A stretch of DNA of 64,000 nt, from NCBI RefSeq assembly GCF_964340395.1, contig NC_135566.1:21536635-21600634 (forward strand), written 5' to 3'. The position numbers were made by a program, and so were the translations under genes. The notes below the pieces were generated by a model. That model did not search any database, had not been told where the DNA came from, and worked only from the letters and a program-made list of their open reading frames with translations. Of this stretch, positions 1 to 12,021 are shown piece after piece; within the stretch, counting starts at the first letter, position 1, and every line of letters begins with the position of its first letter. The DNA is from Glandiceps talaboti (Eukaryota > Hemichordata > Enteropneusta > Spengelidae).

Positions 1-261
1 GCATCCAAAAGTGATAAATTGAAGCTGAACAAGATCGTGGTCACTGCATCGAAAATAATTGGCACAGATTTGCCATCTCTTGAAAATCTCTACCACCAAC
101 GAATTGTCCGCAGAGCCTCTCTTATTGCTACTGACAGTACGCATCCCGCAAATGACCTTTTTCAGTTGCTCCCTTCTGGCCGCCGCTATCGATCCTTAAA
201 AGTCAGGTCGGTACGTTTTACCAACAGTTTCTTCCCACGCGCAGTTCAGTCACTGTCATGA
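1..261 (+). CDS. C-terminal end of a non-LTR retrotransposon polyprotein (5' partial)
   Basis: Frame 1 is open from the window edge to a TGA at 259-261. The peptide contains IIGTDLPSLENLY, then a cluster of basic residues, then LLPSGRRYRSLKVRS and NSFFPRAVQSL. These resemble the extreme C-terminus after the reverse transcriptase of CR1/L2/Rex-type LINEs, where an SGRRYRS...NSFFP-type ending is usual. The reverse transcriptase core must lie upstream of the window. No stop or frameshift is visible in this piece. The AT-rich stretch after it ends in a TTA microsatellite, which suits a LINE 3' UTR. Assignment to a LINE is fairly secure; the clade is inference. Confidence 0.75.
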   Translation, partial: ASKSDKLKLNKIVVTASKIIGTDLPSLENLYHQRIVRRASLIATDSTHPANDLFQLLPSGRRYRSLKVRSVRFTNSFFPRAVQSLS

Positions 262-771
262 TAATCTTTTAATTCACTATGTATAGTTTTAACAGTCTTA
301 ACAGTTTTACTCTTGTCTTATGAATGTCACCAGTTTTGGTGTTGTCTTGTATGCATTGTAGATTGTTTGTTCTGAGCGACATCGCAACATTTTCCTAGTG
401 TATTCTTTTTAAATGATGCACAATGGCAATACATATATTATTATTATTATTATTATTATTATTATGTTATTTTGTGTAAATTGTTCTACTTTTATAAGAA
501 TTTTATAAATGTTGTAAAAAAGTGAGTTTAATTATTAATTATAATTATATACTTTATTGTCATCCTAAATTTACATGAAATTTGATGTACATTGGCAGGT
601 GGAAAGGGAAGAACACACAGAGACTAATTCAAGTTACTTTACCGACATACATATACATAAACACACGTCAGGCTGCTACTGATTCAATAGATGGATTGAC
701 CTTGGTACAAAACTGTGCTTAAATCTATTTGTGCGAGAATGTGGAACCCTAAGGCGACGACAACTTGGAAT
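262..771 (+). other. Probable LINE 3' untranslated region and unassigned DNA
   Basis: AT-rich non-coding stretch with a (TTA)n run at about 437-464, which may be the simple-repeat tail of the LINE ending at 261. Beyond it, to the first minisatellite, I see no gene. Confidence 0.4.
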
Positions 772-1183
772 GAACACACTAGAACACACTAGAAATTATA
801 GCTATCACACTTACCCTCTCATACAGTTTTATTAGAACACACGAGAAAGTATAGCTATCACACTTATCCTCTCATACAGTTTTATTAGAACACACTAGAA
901 AGTATAGCTATCACATTTACCCTCTCATACAGTGTTATTAGAACACACTAGAAAGTATAGCTATCACACTTACCCTCTCATACAGTTTTATTAGAACACA
1001 CTAGAAAGTATAGCTATCACACTTACCCTCTCATAGTTTTATTAGAACACACTAGAAAGTATAGCTATCACTCTTACCCTCTCATAGTTTTATTAGAACA
1101 CACTAGAAAGTATAGCTATCACACTTACCCTCTCATAGTTTTATTAGAACACACTAGAAAGTATAGCTATCACTCTTACCCTC
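772..1183. repeat. 50-53 bp minisatellite, left block
   Basis: About eight copies of a unit containing TTATTAGAACACACTAGAAA, TATAGCTATCACACTTACCC and a CTCATACAG or CTCATAG linker. The same unit forms the large block from 4353, so the two blocks look like one array split by the intervening 3.2 kb. Confidence 0.95.
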
Positions 1184-4100
1184 AAATGAGCATAATGACC
1201 GACGCCATATTGGAAATCAGTCCGCGAGACTTTAGGTAAAGTGCAACTTTTCAAAAGACACTATTGACGTCAAACAAGCAATGTAATATGTGCTATAGTC
1301 TTAATTCTACGCATTGTGCGCCCAAATGACAAATATTTGTTCGAAAAAGGTTTGTAAACTTCAAATCCAATTCACACACCACCCCTCCTACAGAATGGTT
1401 CATTCCAGTATATGATCATTGTGAGAAGTCTTCCATGCCTGAACTGAAGTGTTTTTGACAGAGTCAGTCGTCAATAAAAACGATAATACTCTTTCTAAAA
1501 TTACCACATTTTGAAAGGGAAAGTACTTTGTAGTTCATTTATGGAGTTTTGTTTTTGTACGATCAATATTGGTGGCAAAATTACAGCGTCAAAATTGCCG
1601 ATGTGGTAATAATGCACGACAATCCCAAGTACCCGGATGCACGAGGGACTAACCCAGAAGCAAGTCGTTGTCAGCCATACGTTACAGTGCAGTGGTAACA
1701 TCGTCCGAGAAATCGCTGCGTTCAGTGTCATTATTCACAGAATTGTTGTTTTCGAGTGACACCCCGTCTTGAATTGTATAACTCTAACAAATGAAGACAT
1801 GTCAAGTTATATTTTGAAAGTTGTATCGCTAGTTTGAGACGATTTTCTCACGTACTATCGGGGCTTACTTGGACTTGGACCTTACTCCAGTTCATCGGGA
1901 AGTTTAGCCAGCCCGATAATTCTTTCTGGTTTAGTTTACAACACTTTTGATCGCGCAGATTTTGTTGTTGTGATGAAAAGAAATTAAAAAAAAGATCACT
2001 TCAACCATTTCGTTGTGTTTTCTTTATGAAAGGTAATCGAACATGAACGAGTGTTACCACTGTAACCAGGAGGGTCTATGCTCTAACGTATGGCAAGGGT
2101 TCGACATACACGCTGGTCCGCTATCCCGCGAGTCTAGTAACTTTCTGTAAGGACCATGTACCAGTAAAGGTTACTAAATAAAATGCCCATTGCAGGTAGT
2201 CTGACGGGATAGTGACTTTTCGATAGGTATATCAGGGAGCTCAGAATTCAAACCACCGGCTATATGATGAATTCACGGTCATAGTAAAATTCATTTGATT
2301 TTTAATTTGCTATTTTGACCAACTCCGGTTGTCTATTCGCGATAAAATTACGATTAGTTTGGATTTTCTATGATTCCGTGTCATAAAAGCATGTGTTGTG
2401 TAGTTTTCGAAAAGCACACCCGGTGGGAAAGTCGCCCAACAGACGATCTCGCGCCATTGCTGTACTACGTGGCACTTTATTCTGGCGGAATGTCTCTTGA
2501 AAACGGGAATAGCGAACGATGAGCCAATCAAGTGAGACCTTTCAAATGTAGCTAATATTATAGCCAATAAAATTAGTTGTACGATGATATGTGTATAATA
2601 AGTCCTCTACACTGTAACAAGTAAATAGTAAAGTTGAAATCTTTGTCGCATGAATTCGTATTTATGTACGGATGCGTAGTCTTTCTGAACAGTAATTCTT
2701 AGATCAGTTAGTATTTAAACTACGTTTCTGAGTTAATTATTCGGTAGGTTATTGACGAGCTCCCTTTGTAAAAACGCTGTACAAATTGGATGTCGGCGTT
2801 CGCCCGGCCACGTTCAACGGAACTAGTGAAGCTCAATCATAACAATGGTGGCTGTCAAAATCGAAGACGCAATTTGACCGTGTTGTTATTTCAGTGAGTT
2901 TATTCAGCAAGAAAACAACGTGTTCTATGTTTTTGTACTTCCTACATGATGTGATGATCGTTTTTTTTTACCGGTACAACTTACAGCCTACAATGAAACT
3001 GCTAACTTACTTAGTAACACGAGTCCGTGTTCCGTGTTCCGTGTTCATGTTTTGGTATTCAGTTTGAAAAATTAAAATCCTGAACTTTATTTTGCGAACG
3101 GTTTTGTCATTTCTTAGTAATTATAGGGCCGACTGTATCACGTTTAACGTTTATGTCAACCCGGAAGTACATAGACACGAAAATAGACGAAGTGACTTGT
3201 ACATGTAATTAGTAACAAAATTTTGCTGTAACTGCTGGTAACCTTCAAATTTATTTATTTTTATGTTGTAAATACATTCTAATATGCACTAAGGACAACA
3301 CTATAAAGACTTGCTCTATGGGAAGGTAATTTTTTGTCTTTTAAAAATGCAATAGTTAGATCAATGTGTACCAGAAATGTTATGTAGTATTTAAGCTAGA
3401 AATAAGACCACATAACATCTTATTACTCCCCCCCCCCCCCTAATTAAGACAAACTACTCACAGAAAGCAACAAAAAAAAAGAGAAGAAGCTCCAAAACAT
3501 AAAAAAGAGAATAAAATTACAGTAAGGAGTTGATGATGCACAAACAACTACAACGAAATAGACAGTTCAATTACAACAGTGTTTGAAATAAATATGGGGT
3601 TTGGAAAAGTGAATTAGAAGTAGAGCAAAAACAAAGAGAGATGAAGAGCCTAAGTGAACAAGTGAAAGCACTTAAAGATAGGACCACCAAATTTTTTGCA
3701 GGACTACTACGTTATCAATTTTACTAGTCCTGTGGGATAGTGACTTTTACTCCAGTGTCGAACCCTGTTGGCTGAGAATGACTCTCTTTCGGGTACTTGG
3801 GGATTGTCGCCGTACGGAAACTAAGATGGCGATTAATACATTTCTTCCCTATATATATATATCTACTACAACTAGTACAAGTTGAATGTTGTTGACTTGG
3901 TAAATTTGTTAGAAAATTGAAATTCAAATTGCCTCAAAATTATTTTAGATCCCTAGTTTATTTCATTCATCATTAAAATTTTCCAGGGTTAAAGCTGTAA
4001 GACACTGGAATTATTTATAGCCAACCTCAAAATCCTCTTTTTTTCTTTTTTTTCTTGTGTGCATTTCCCAGTCATTTTTTTCCTGAGATTTTGTGCAATT

Positions 4101-4352
4101 TTTCATAACAGTAGATTTTTGTTATAAAATGGTGACTATGGTATAAAAGTACAATACATTACCAACTTCTGTGTAAAATGTGTTTTATAGTGAGACATCA
4201 TATGAAACCACTAACCACTTTATTGCATCGCTATTAAAAACAAAACTGCATAGTAAAGAGCTGAAGAACTGAACCACTTCTACATGTCACCAAAATAAAA
4301 AAAAATAAAAAAAAAAAAAACAGCGGAGCTATTCTGACCGATAGGTCGCTTG
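1184..4352. other. 3.2 kb non-repetitive block interrupting the minisatellite
   Basis: Sequence between the two blocks of the same minisatellite. The array stops after CTTACCCTC and resumes at TTAGAACAC, so this is either an insertion or a rearranged segment. No convincing gene is visible; the ORFs are short and unrecognised. A short open stretch near 3600-3725 has coiled-coil-like composition (KSELEVEQKQREMKSL), perhaps a transposon relic. A smaller TIR-bounded element (2094-3767) lies inside. Confidence 0.5.
2094..3767. mobile_element. Candidate DNA transposon with CAGGGTTCGACA-type inverted ends
   Basis: The left end (CAAGGGTTCGACA..., 2094) and the reverse complement of the right end (CAGGGTTCGACA..., ending 3767) match over GGGTTCGACA. 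After a diverged spacer they match again at CTATCCC and at a CTAGTAA motif about 40 nt in. No clear target duplication and no transposase were seen. The termini resemble those at 12022 and 62764. Best read as an old non-autonomous element. Confidence 0.45.
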
Positions 4353-7300
4353 TTAGAACACACTAGAAAGTATAGCTATCACACTTACCCTCTCATAGTT
4401 TTATTAGAACACACTAGAAAGTATAGCTATCACACTTACCCTCTCATAGTTTTATTAGAACACACTAGAAAGTATAGCTATCACTCTTACCCTCTCTACA
4501 GTTTTATTAGAACACACTAGAAAGTATAGCTATCACACTTACCCTCTCATACAGTTTTATTAGAACACACTAGAAAGTATAGCTATCACACTTACCCTCT
4601 CATAGTTTTATTAGAACACACTAGAAAGTATAGCTATCACTCTTACCCTCTCTACAGTTTTATTAGAACACACAAGAAAGTATAGGTATCACACTTACCC
4701 TCTCATAGTTTTATTAGAACACACTAGAAAGTATAGCTATCACTCTTACCCTCTCATAGTTTTATTAGAACACACTAGAAAGTATAGCTATCACACTTAC
4801 CCTCTCATAGTTTTATTAGAACACACTAGAAAGTATAGCTATCACTCTTACCCTCTCTACAGTTTTATTAGAACACACAAGAAAGTATAGCTATCACACT
4901 TACCCTCTCATAGTTTTATTAGAACACACTAGAAAGTATAGCTATCACACTTACCCTCTCATACAGTTTTATTAGAACACACTAGAAATTATAGCTATCA
5001 CACTTACCCTCTCATACAGTTTTATTAGAACACACTAGAAAGTATAGCTATCACACTTACCCTCTCATAGTTTTATTAGAACACACTAGAAAGTATAGCT
5101 ATCACTCTTACCCTCTCATAGTTTTATTAGAACACACAAGAAAGTATAGCTATCACACTTACCCTCTCATAGTTTTATTAGAACACACAAGAAAGTATAG
5201 CTATCACACTTATCCTCTCATACAATTTTATTAGAACACACTAGAAAGTATAGCTATCACACTTACCCTCTCATAGTTTTATTAGAACACACTAGAAAGT
5301 ATAGCTATCACACTTACCCTCTCTACAGTTTTATTAGAACACACTAGAAAGTATAGCTATCACTCTTACCCTCTCATAGTTTTATTAGAACACACTAGAA
5401 AGTATAGCTATCACACTTACCCTCTCATACAGTTTTATTAGAACACACTAGAAAGTATAGCTATCACACTTACCCTCTCTACAGTTTTATTAGAACACAC
5501 TAGAAAGTATAGCTATCACTCTTACCCTCTCATACAATTTTATTAGAACACACTAGAAAGTATAGGTATCACACTTACCCTCTCATACAGTTTTATTAGA
5601 ACACACAAGAAAGTATAGCTATCACTCTTACCCTCTCATACAATTTTATTAGAACACACTAGAAAGTATAGCTATCACACTTACCCTCTCATACAATTTT
5701 ATTAGAACACACTAGAAAGTATAGCTATCACACTTACCCTCTCATACAGTTTTATTAGAACACACAAGAAAGTATAGCTATCACACTTACCCTCTCATAC
5801 AATTTTATTAGAACACACTAGAAATTATAGCTATCACACTTACCCTCTCATACAGTTTTATTAGAACACACAAGAAAGTATAGCTATCACTCTTACCCTC
5901 TCATACAATTTTATTAGAACACACTAGAAAGTATAGGTATCACACTTACCCTCTCATAGTTTTATTAGAACACACTAGAAAGTATAGCTATCACACTTAC
6001 CTTCTCATACAGTTTTATTAGAACACACTAGAAAGTATAGCTATCACACTTACCCTCTCATAGTTTTATTAGAACACACTAGAAAGTATAGCTATCACAC
6101 TTACCCTCTCATAGTTTTATTAGAACACACTAGAAAGTATAGCTATCACACTTACCCTCTCATACAGTTTTATTAGAACACACTAGAAAGTATAGCTATC
6201 ACACCTACCCTCTCATAGTTTTATTAGAACACACTAGAAAGTATAGCTATCACACTTACCTTCTCATACAGTTTTATTAGAACACACTAGAAAGTATAGC
6301 TATCACACTTACCCTCTCATAGTTTTATTAGAACACACTAGAAAGTATAGCTATCACACTTACCCTCTCATACAGTTTTATTAGAACACACTAGAAAGTA
6401 TAGCTATCACACTTACCCACTCATACAGTTTTACTAGAACACACTAGAAAGTATAGCTATCACACTTACCTTCTCATAGTTTTATTAGAACACACTAGAA
6501 AGTATAGGTATCACACTTACCCTCTCATACAATTTTATTAGAACACACTAGAAAGTATAGCTATCACACTTACCCACTCATACAGTTTTACTAGAACACA
6601 CTAGAAAGTATAGCTATCACACTTACCTTCTCATAGTTTTATTAGAACACACTAGAAAGTATAGGTATCACACTTACCCTCTCATACAGTTTTATTAGAA
6701 CACACTAGAAAGTATAGCTATCACACTTACCCTCTCATACAGTTTTATTAGAACACACTAGAAAGTATAGCTATCACACTTATCCTCTCATACAGTTTTA
6801 TTAGAACACACTAGAAAGTATAGCTATCACACTTACCCTCTCATACAGTTTTATTAGAACACACTAGAAAGTATAGCTATCACACTTACCCTCTCATACA
6901 GTTTTATTAGAACACACTAGAAAGTATAGCTATCACACTTACCCTCTCATACAGTTTTATTAGAACACACTAGAAAGTATAGCTATCACACTTATCCTCT
7001 CATACAGTTTTATTAGAACACACTAGAAAGTATAGGTATCACACTTACCCTCTCATACAGTTTTATTAGAACACACTAGAAAGTATAGCTATCACACTTA
7101 CCCTCTCATAGTTTTATTAGAACACACTAGAAAGTATAGCTATCACACTTACCCTCTCATAGTTTTATTAGAACACACTAGAAAGTATAGGTATCACACT
7201 TACCCTCTCATAGTTTTATTAGAACACACTAGAAAGTATAGCTATCACACTTACCCTCTCATACAGTTTTATTAGAACACACTAGAAAGTATAGCTATCA

Positions 7301-10224
7301 CACTTACCCACTCATACAGTTTTACTAGAACACACTAGAAAGTATAGCTATCACACTTACCTTCTCATAGTTTTATTAGAACACACTAGAAAGTATAGGT
7401 ATCACACTTACCCTCTCATACAATTTTATTAGAACACACTAGAAAGTATAGCTATCACACTTACCCACTCATACAGTTTTACTAGAACACACTAGAAAGT
7501 ATAGCTATCACACTTACCTTCTCATAGTTTTATTAGAACACACTAGAAAGTATAGGTATCACACTTACCCTCTCATACAGTTTTATTAGAACACACTAGA
7601 AAGTATAGCTATCACACTTACCCTCTCATACAGTTTTATTAGAACACACTAGAAAGTATAGCTATCACACTTATCCTCTCATACAGTTTTATTAGAACAC
7701 ACTAGAAAGTATAGCTATCACACTTACCCTCTCATACAGTTTTATTAGAACACACTAGAAAGTATAGCTATCACACTTACCCTCTCATACAGTTTTATTA
7801 GAACACACTAGAAAGTATAGCTATCACACTTACCTTCTCATAGTTTTATTAGAACACACTAGAAAGTATAGCTATCACACTTACCCTCTCATAGTTTTAT
7901 TAGAACACACTAGAAAGTATAGCTATCACTCTTACCCTCTCATACAATTTTATTAGAACACACTAGAAAGTATAGCTATCACTCTTACCCTCTCATACAA
8001 TTTTATTAGAACACACAAGAAAGTATAGGTATCACACTTACCCTCTCATACAATTTTATTAGAACACACTAGAAAGTATAGCTATCACACTTACCCACTC
8101 ATACAGTTTTACTAGAACACACTAGAAAGTATAGCTATCACACTTACCTTCTCATAGTTTTATTAGAACACACTAGAAAGTATAGGTATCACACTTACCC
8201 TCTCATACAGTTTTATTAGAACACACTAGAAAGTATAGCTATCACACTTACCCACTCATACAGTTTTACTAGAACACACTAGAAAGTATAGCTATCACAC
8301 TTACCTTCTCATAGTTTTATTAGAACACACTAGAAAGTATAGGTATCACACTTACCCTCTCATACAATTTTATTAGAACACACTAGAAAGTATAGCTATC
8401 ACACTTACCCACTCATACAGTTTTACTAGAACACACTAGAAAGTATAGCTATCACACTTACCTTCTCATAGTTTTATTAGAACACACTAGAAAGTATAGG
8501 TATCACACTTACCCTCTCATACAGTTTTATTAGAACACACTAGAAAGTATAGCTATCACACTTACCCTCTCATACAGTTTTATTAGAACACACTAGAAAG
8601 TATAGCTATCACACTTATCCTCTCATACAGTTTTATTAGAACACACTAGAAAGTATAGCTATCACACTTACCCTCTCATACAGTTTTATTAGAACACACT
8701 AGAAAGTATAGCTATCACACTTATCCTCTCATACAGTTTTATTAGAACACACTAGAAAGTATAGCTATCACACTTACCCTCTCATACAGTTTTATTAGAA
8801 CACACTAGAAAGTATAGCTATCACACTTACCCTCTCATACAATTTTATTAGAACACACTAGAAAGTATAGCTATCACACTTACCTTCTCATAGTTTTATT
8901 AGAACACACTAGAAAGTATAGCTATCACACTTACCCTCTCATACAGTTTTATTAGAACACACTAGAAAGTATAGCTATCACACTTACCCTCTCATACAGT
9001 TTTATTTGAACACACTAGAAAGTATAGCTATCACACTTACCCTCTCATACAGTTTTATTAGAACACACTAGAAAGTATAGCTATCACACTTACCCTCTCA
9101 TACAGTTTTATTAGAACACACTAGAAAGTATAGCTATCACACTTACCCTCTCATACAGTTTTATTAGAACACACTAGAAAGTATAGCTATCACACTTACC
9201 TTCTCATAGTTTTATTAGAACACACTAGAAAGTATAGCTATCACACTTACCCTCTCTACAGTTTTATTAGAACACACTAGAAAGTATAGCTATCACACTT
9301 ACCTTCTCATACAGTTTTATTAGAACACTCTAGAAAGTATAGCTATCACACTTACCCTCTCATAGTTTTATTAGAACACACTAGAAAGTATAGCTATCAC
9401 ACTTACCCTCTCATAGTTTTATTAGAACACACTAGAAAGTATAGCTATCACACTTACCCTCTCATACAGTTTTATTAGAACACACTAGAAAGTATAGCTA
9501 TCACACTTACCCTCTCATACAGTTTTATTAGAACACACTAGAAAGTATAGCTATCACACTTACCCTCTCATACAGTTTTATTAGAACACACTAGAAAGTA
9601 TAGCTATCACTCTTACCCACTCATACAGTTTTATTAGAACACACTAGAAAGTATAGCTATCACACTTACCCTCTCATACAGTTTTATTAGAACACACTAG
9701 AAAGTATAGCTATCACACTTACCCTCTCATACAGTTTTATTAGAACACACAAGAAAGTATAGCTATCACACTTACCCTCTCATACAGTTTTATTAGAACA
9801 CACTAGAAAGTATAGCTATCACTCTTACCCACTCATACAGTTTTATTAGAACACACTAGAAAGTATAGCTATCACACTTACCCTCTCATACAGTTTTATT
9901 AGAACATACAAGAAAGTATAGCTATCACACTTACCCACTCATACAGTTTTATTAGAACACACTAGAAAGTATAGCTATCACACTTACCCTCTCATACAGT
10001 TTTATTAGAACACACTAGAAAGTATAGCTATCACACTTACCCTCTCATACAGTTTTATTAGAACATACAAGAAAGTATAGCTATCACACTTACCCACTCA
10101 TACAGTTTTATTAGAACACACTAGAAAGTATAGCTATCACACTTACCCTCTCATACAGTTTTATTAGAACACACTAGAAAGTATAGCTATCACACTTACC
10201 CTCTCATACAATTTTACTAAAACA
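4353..10224. repeat. 50-53 bp minisatellite, main block (about 5.9 kb)
   Basis: Roughly 110 head-to-tail copies of the unit seen at 772-1183. Variants differ in the linker (CTCATACAG, CTCATAG, CTCTACAG, CTCATACAA), in CACACTT versus CACTCTT, and in AGCTATC versus AGGTATC. Particular variant strings recur together, which indicates higher-order duplication (see findings). No open reading frame of interest. Confidence 0.97.
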
Positions 10225-10612
10225 CCCCATTTTTTTAAGTGCTTATCAAGTTTGTTCTTACAGTTCGCAATAAAAACGTCAGTTTTTTGTAATTTGTGTA
10301 CAAAAGGTTTAAATGCTATAAAATTGGGTAATTTCCCATTACAGCGACTCACATAAATATATCTCTTAGCTATTAACAGAAAGGACATTTTAAAAGAGTT
10401 GGCAATAATGTATTCCTCAAAAGATGTTGCTCTGCTGAAACCACAGTTCGCACATGGAAATGTTTGCCCCAGATTACAAAGAAGTTTTGCCAGAATGTTT
10501 TTATCATTCCACAGTTATAAAATAAGTGAGGAATAGTTTCTTCTTCCAGACTACAAAATGTACCGGCTGCAGAGGTGTGTTCCTCTTGGTCTGAAGCAGT
10601 CCAATGTGACAA
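10225..10612 (-). pseudogene. LINE reverse-transcriptase C-terminal (zinc-binding) remnant, proximal piece
   Basis: On the minus strand 10612-10373 reads as a peptide with CSLEEETIPHLFYNC and FWQNFF. This matches the C-x(n)-E-T-x-x-H-L-F-x-x-C pattern of the zinc-binding region after LINE reverse transcriptases. After a frame change it continues as IAKRYIYVSRC...FKPFVHKL...LDKHLKKW, typical of the extreme C-terminus of L1/Tx1-like elements. The coding sense runs directly into minisatellite at 10224. The N-terminal part lies at 11098-11358, separated by a SINE. It is frameshifted and truncated, so non-functional. Confidence 0.75.
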
Positions 10613-10682
<70 letters not shown>

Positions 10683-10745
10683 GTGATGGTGGTGGTGGTG
10701 GTGGTGGTGGTGGTGGTGGTGGCGGCGGCAGCGGCGGCGGCGAAG
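10613..10745. repeat. Compound trinucleotide tract (AAT/GAT/GGT/GGC)
   Basis: Pure AAT, then GAT, then GGT and GGC-type repeats form the 3' tail of the SINE. The tract creates the poly-Ile/Met/Val and poly-His/Tyr reading frames on the two strands, which are not genes. Confidence 0.95.
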
Positions 10746-11097
10746 ACGATGATGGGTTCTTATATAGCGCTTTCCCACTTCGTGCACAAATCGCTTTAAA
10801 ATTATTACCCCTGGCTCGGATCAGAACGGCACAATGGCCCTTTAGTCTTCCTCAACTCCCTGGGGACCATACAATCCATTGCAGCCATTTAAGCGCATAG
10901 GATTAAAGCCTTCACATTGCAACCTACATCCTACCAGATCCCCAGTTATACAGCTGGGTTGACTGAAGCACAGTTGTGGTTCAAATCTTGCCCAAGGACT
11001 TTAGCCAATCAGAAACAAACAGCAGGCAGAGACGGGGCTCGAACCTGCAACCTGTAGATTCCAAGCCGGTCACGCTAACCATTCACCCATCATGACT
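10613..11097 (-). mobile_element. tRNA-derived SINE (copy 1) with L2-like tail, inserted in the LINE remnant
   Basis: On the minus strand the element begins GGAGTCATGATGGGTGAAT. It carries a box A-like GGTTAGCGTGACC and a box B GGTTCGAGCCC, the internal Pol III promoter of a tRNA-type head. It ends with AAAGCGATTTG...GGAAAGCGCTATATAAGAACCC and long trinucleotide tracts (10613-10745). The paired AAGCGCTTT...AAGCGCTATATAA tail is a widespread L2/CR1-type 3' end that lets the partner LINE machinery prime. A second copy lies at 38281-38636 on the plus strand. LINE coding sequence lies on both sides, so the SINE inserted later. Confidence 0.85.
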
Positions 11098-11358
11098 CCA
11101 CATGTCAGTATTTTCCTTCCACTTTTTTGGAATGGACAGAATGATATCCCACCATTTAATGAATGCATGGTGAGGTAAAATATAACAAACATGATTATCC
11201 CAATCTAAATGTTTCCCTCTTCTATCCAAGTGTTGACCAATATAAGAGAAACCCAGCTGCATCATAAAAATCTTTGTAAAATACACCTTTACCTCCAACA
11301 ACCACATTGCAATTATTCCATATACTCTGATTCATAAAATGTTTAACAGGATTTGGAA
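11098..11358 (-). pseudogene. LINE reverse-transcriptase C-terminal remnant, distal piece
   Basis: The minus-strand frame from 11307 encodes FIKWWDIILSIPKKWKEN just before the SINE junction. A W-W-x-x-I-x-x-I-P-x-x-W-K pattern is characteristic of the connection region after the reverse transcriptase of L1/Tx1-like LINEs. It continues logically into the zinc-binding piece at 10612-10373 if the SINE is ignored. Just to its right (11359-11390) is a lone minisatellite unit, so the LINE copy probably sits inside the old array. Confidence 0.65.
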
Positions 11359-11390
11359 GCTATCACACTTACCCTCTCATAGTTTTATTT
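11359..11390. repeat. Isolated unit of the 50-53 bp minisatellite
   Basis: GCTATCACACTTACCCTCTC followed by ATAGTTTTATTT matches the array unit. It marks the far side of the LINE insertion and shows that the array once extended to here. Confidence 0.8.
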
Positions 11391-11978
11391 GACCATCATA
11401 CAACTGAGCATGAGTTAGATTGGAACTGATCAGAATCCTTCTTGCAGACAATCAAATACATGTACTAACTACTTCATTCAAATAATTCTCAACAAAACTT
11501 AATTTCATCCATCAACAGTGCACTAGAAATCTCATTGACTTCCAATATTTTGATGACTGACAGTCATCTTCATCTGGGAATGAGGCTATGACCCAGAAAG
11601 GTCATGACCTCAAGTCTAACTAAGGTGGTGTAAGTTGAAGTAATCTTTATTTGGGACCCACAGGAATCAGTTGGTGACACCCACACCACTCTAAGCTTGA
11701 GATCATGACACCTTTTTGACACTTTAATCCCCTGATGGCCTTGTGATCAATTGTGTGTGATAATTTATAGTAATACCAACATAGAAAACAAAACATTTAG
11801 AGTTTAGATTTATTTACAGTTCTTTTTTATTCTCATGTACAGGTCCTTAAAGCAGTTAATAGATATAGCATTAATGCAACATGTCCAATCAAAAAGTGGT
11901 TTTTCAAAGGTGAGTAATTCCTTTATTTTAAAGCTGTTTTTACGAGTTACTGTCACAGCTATTAGTGAAAATGGTATG
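11391..11978. other. No feature recognised
   Basis: AT-rich DNA with no convincing exon, RNA or repeat on either strand. Confidence 0.4.
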
Positions 11979-12021
11979 TAGTAGTTACAGCCATAGTGTA
12001 AACATTGTAGGGTAGTTATAG
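11979..12021. repeat. About 30 bp minisatellite, left remnant
   Basis: Just over one copy of the TAGTTACAGYCATAGTGTAA / ACATTGTGG unit, directly abutting the transposon at 12022. The array resumes at 14932. Confidence 0.85.

Noticed and set aside
4353-10224. CRISPR-like regularly spaced repeats
   Set aside because: There are no unique spacers; whole units are near identical. The genome is eukaryotic, so it is a minisatellite.
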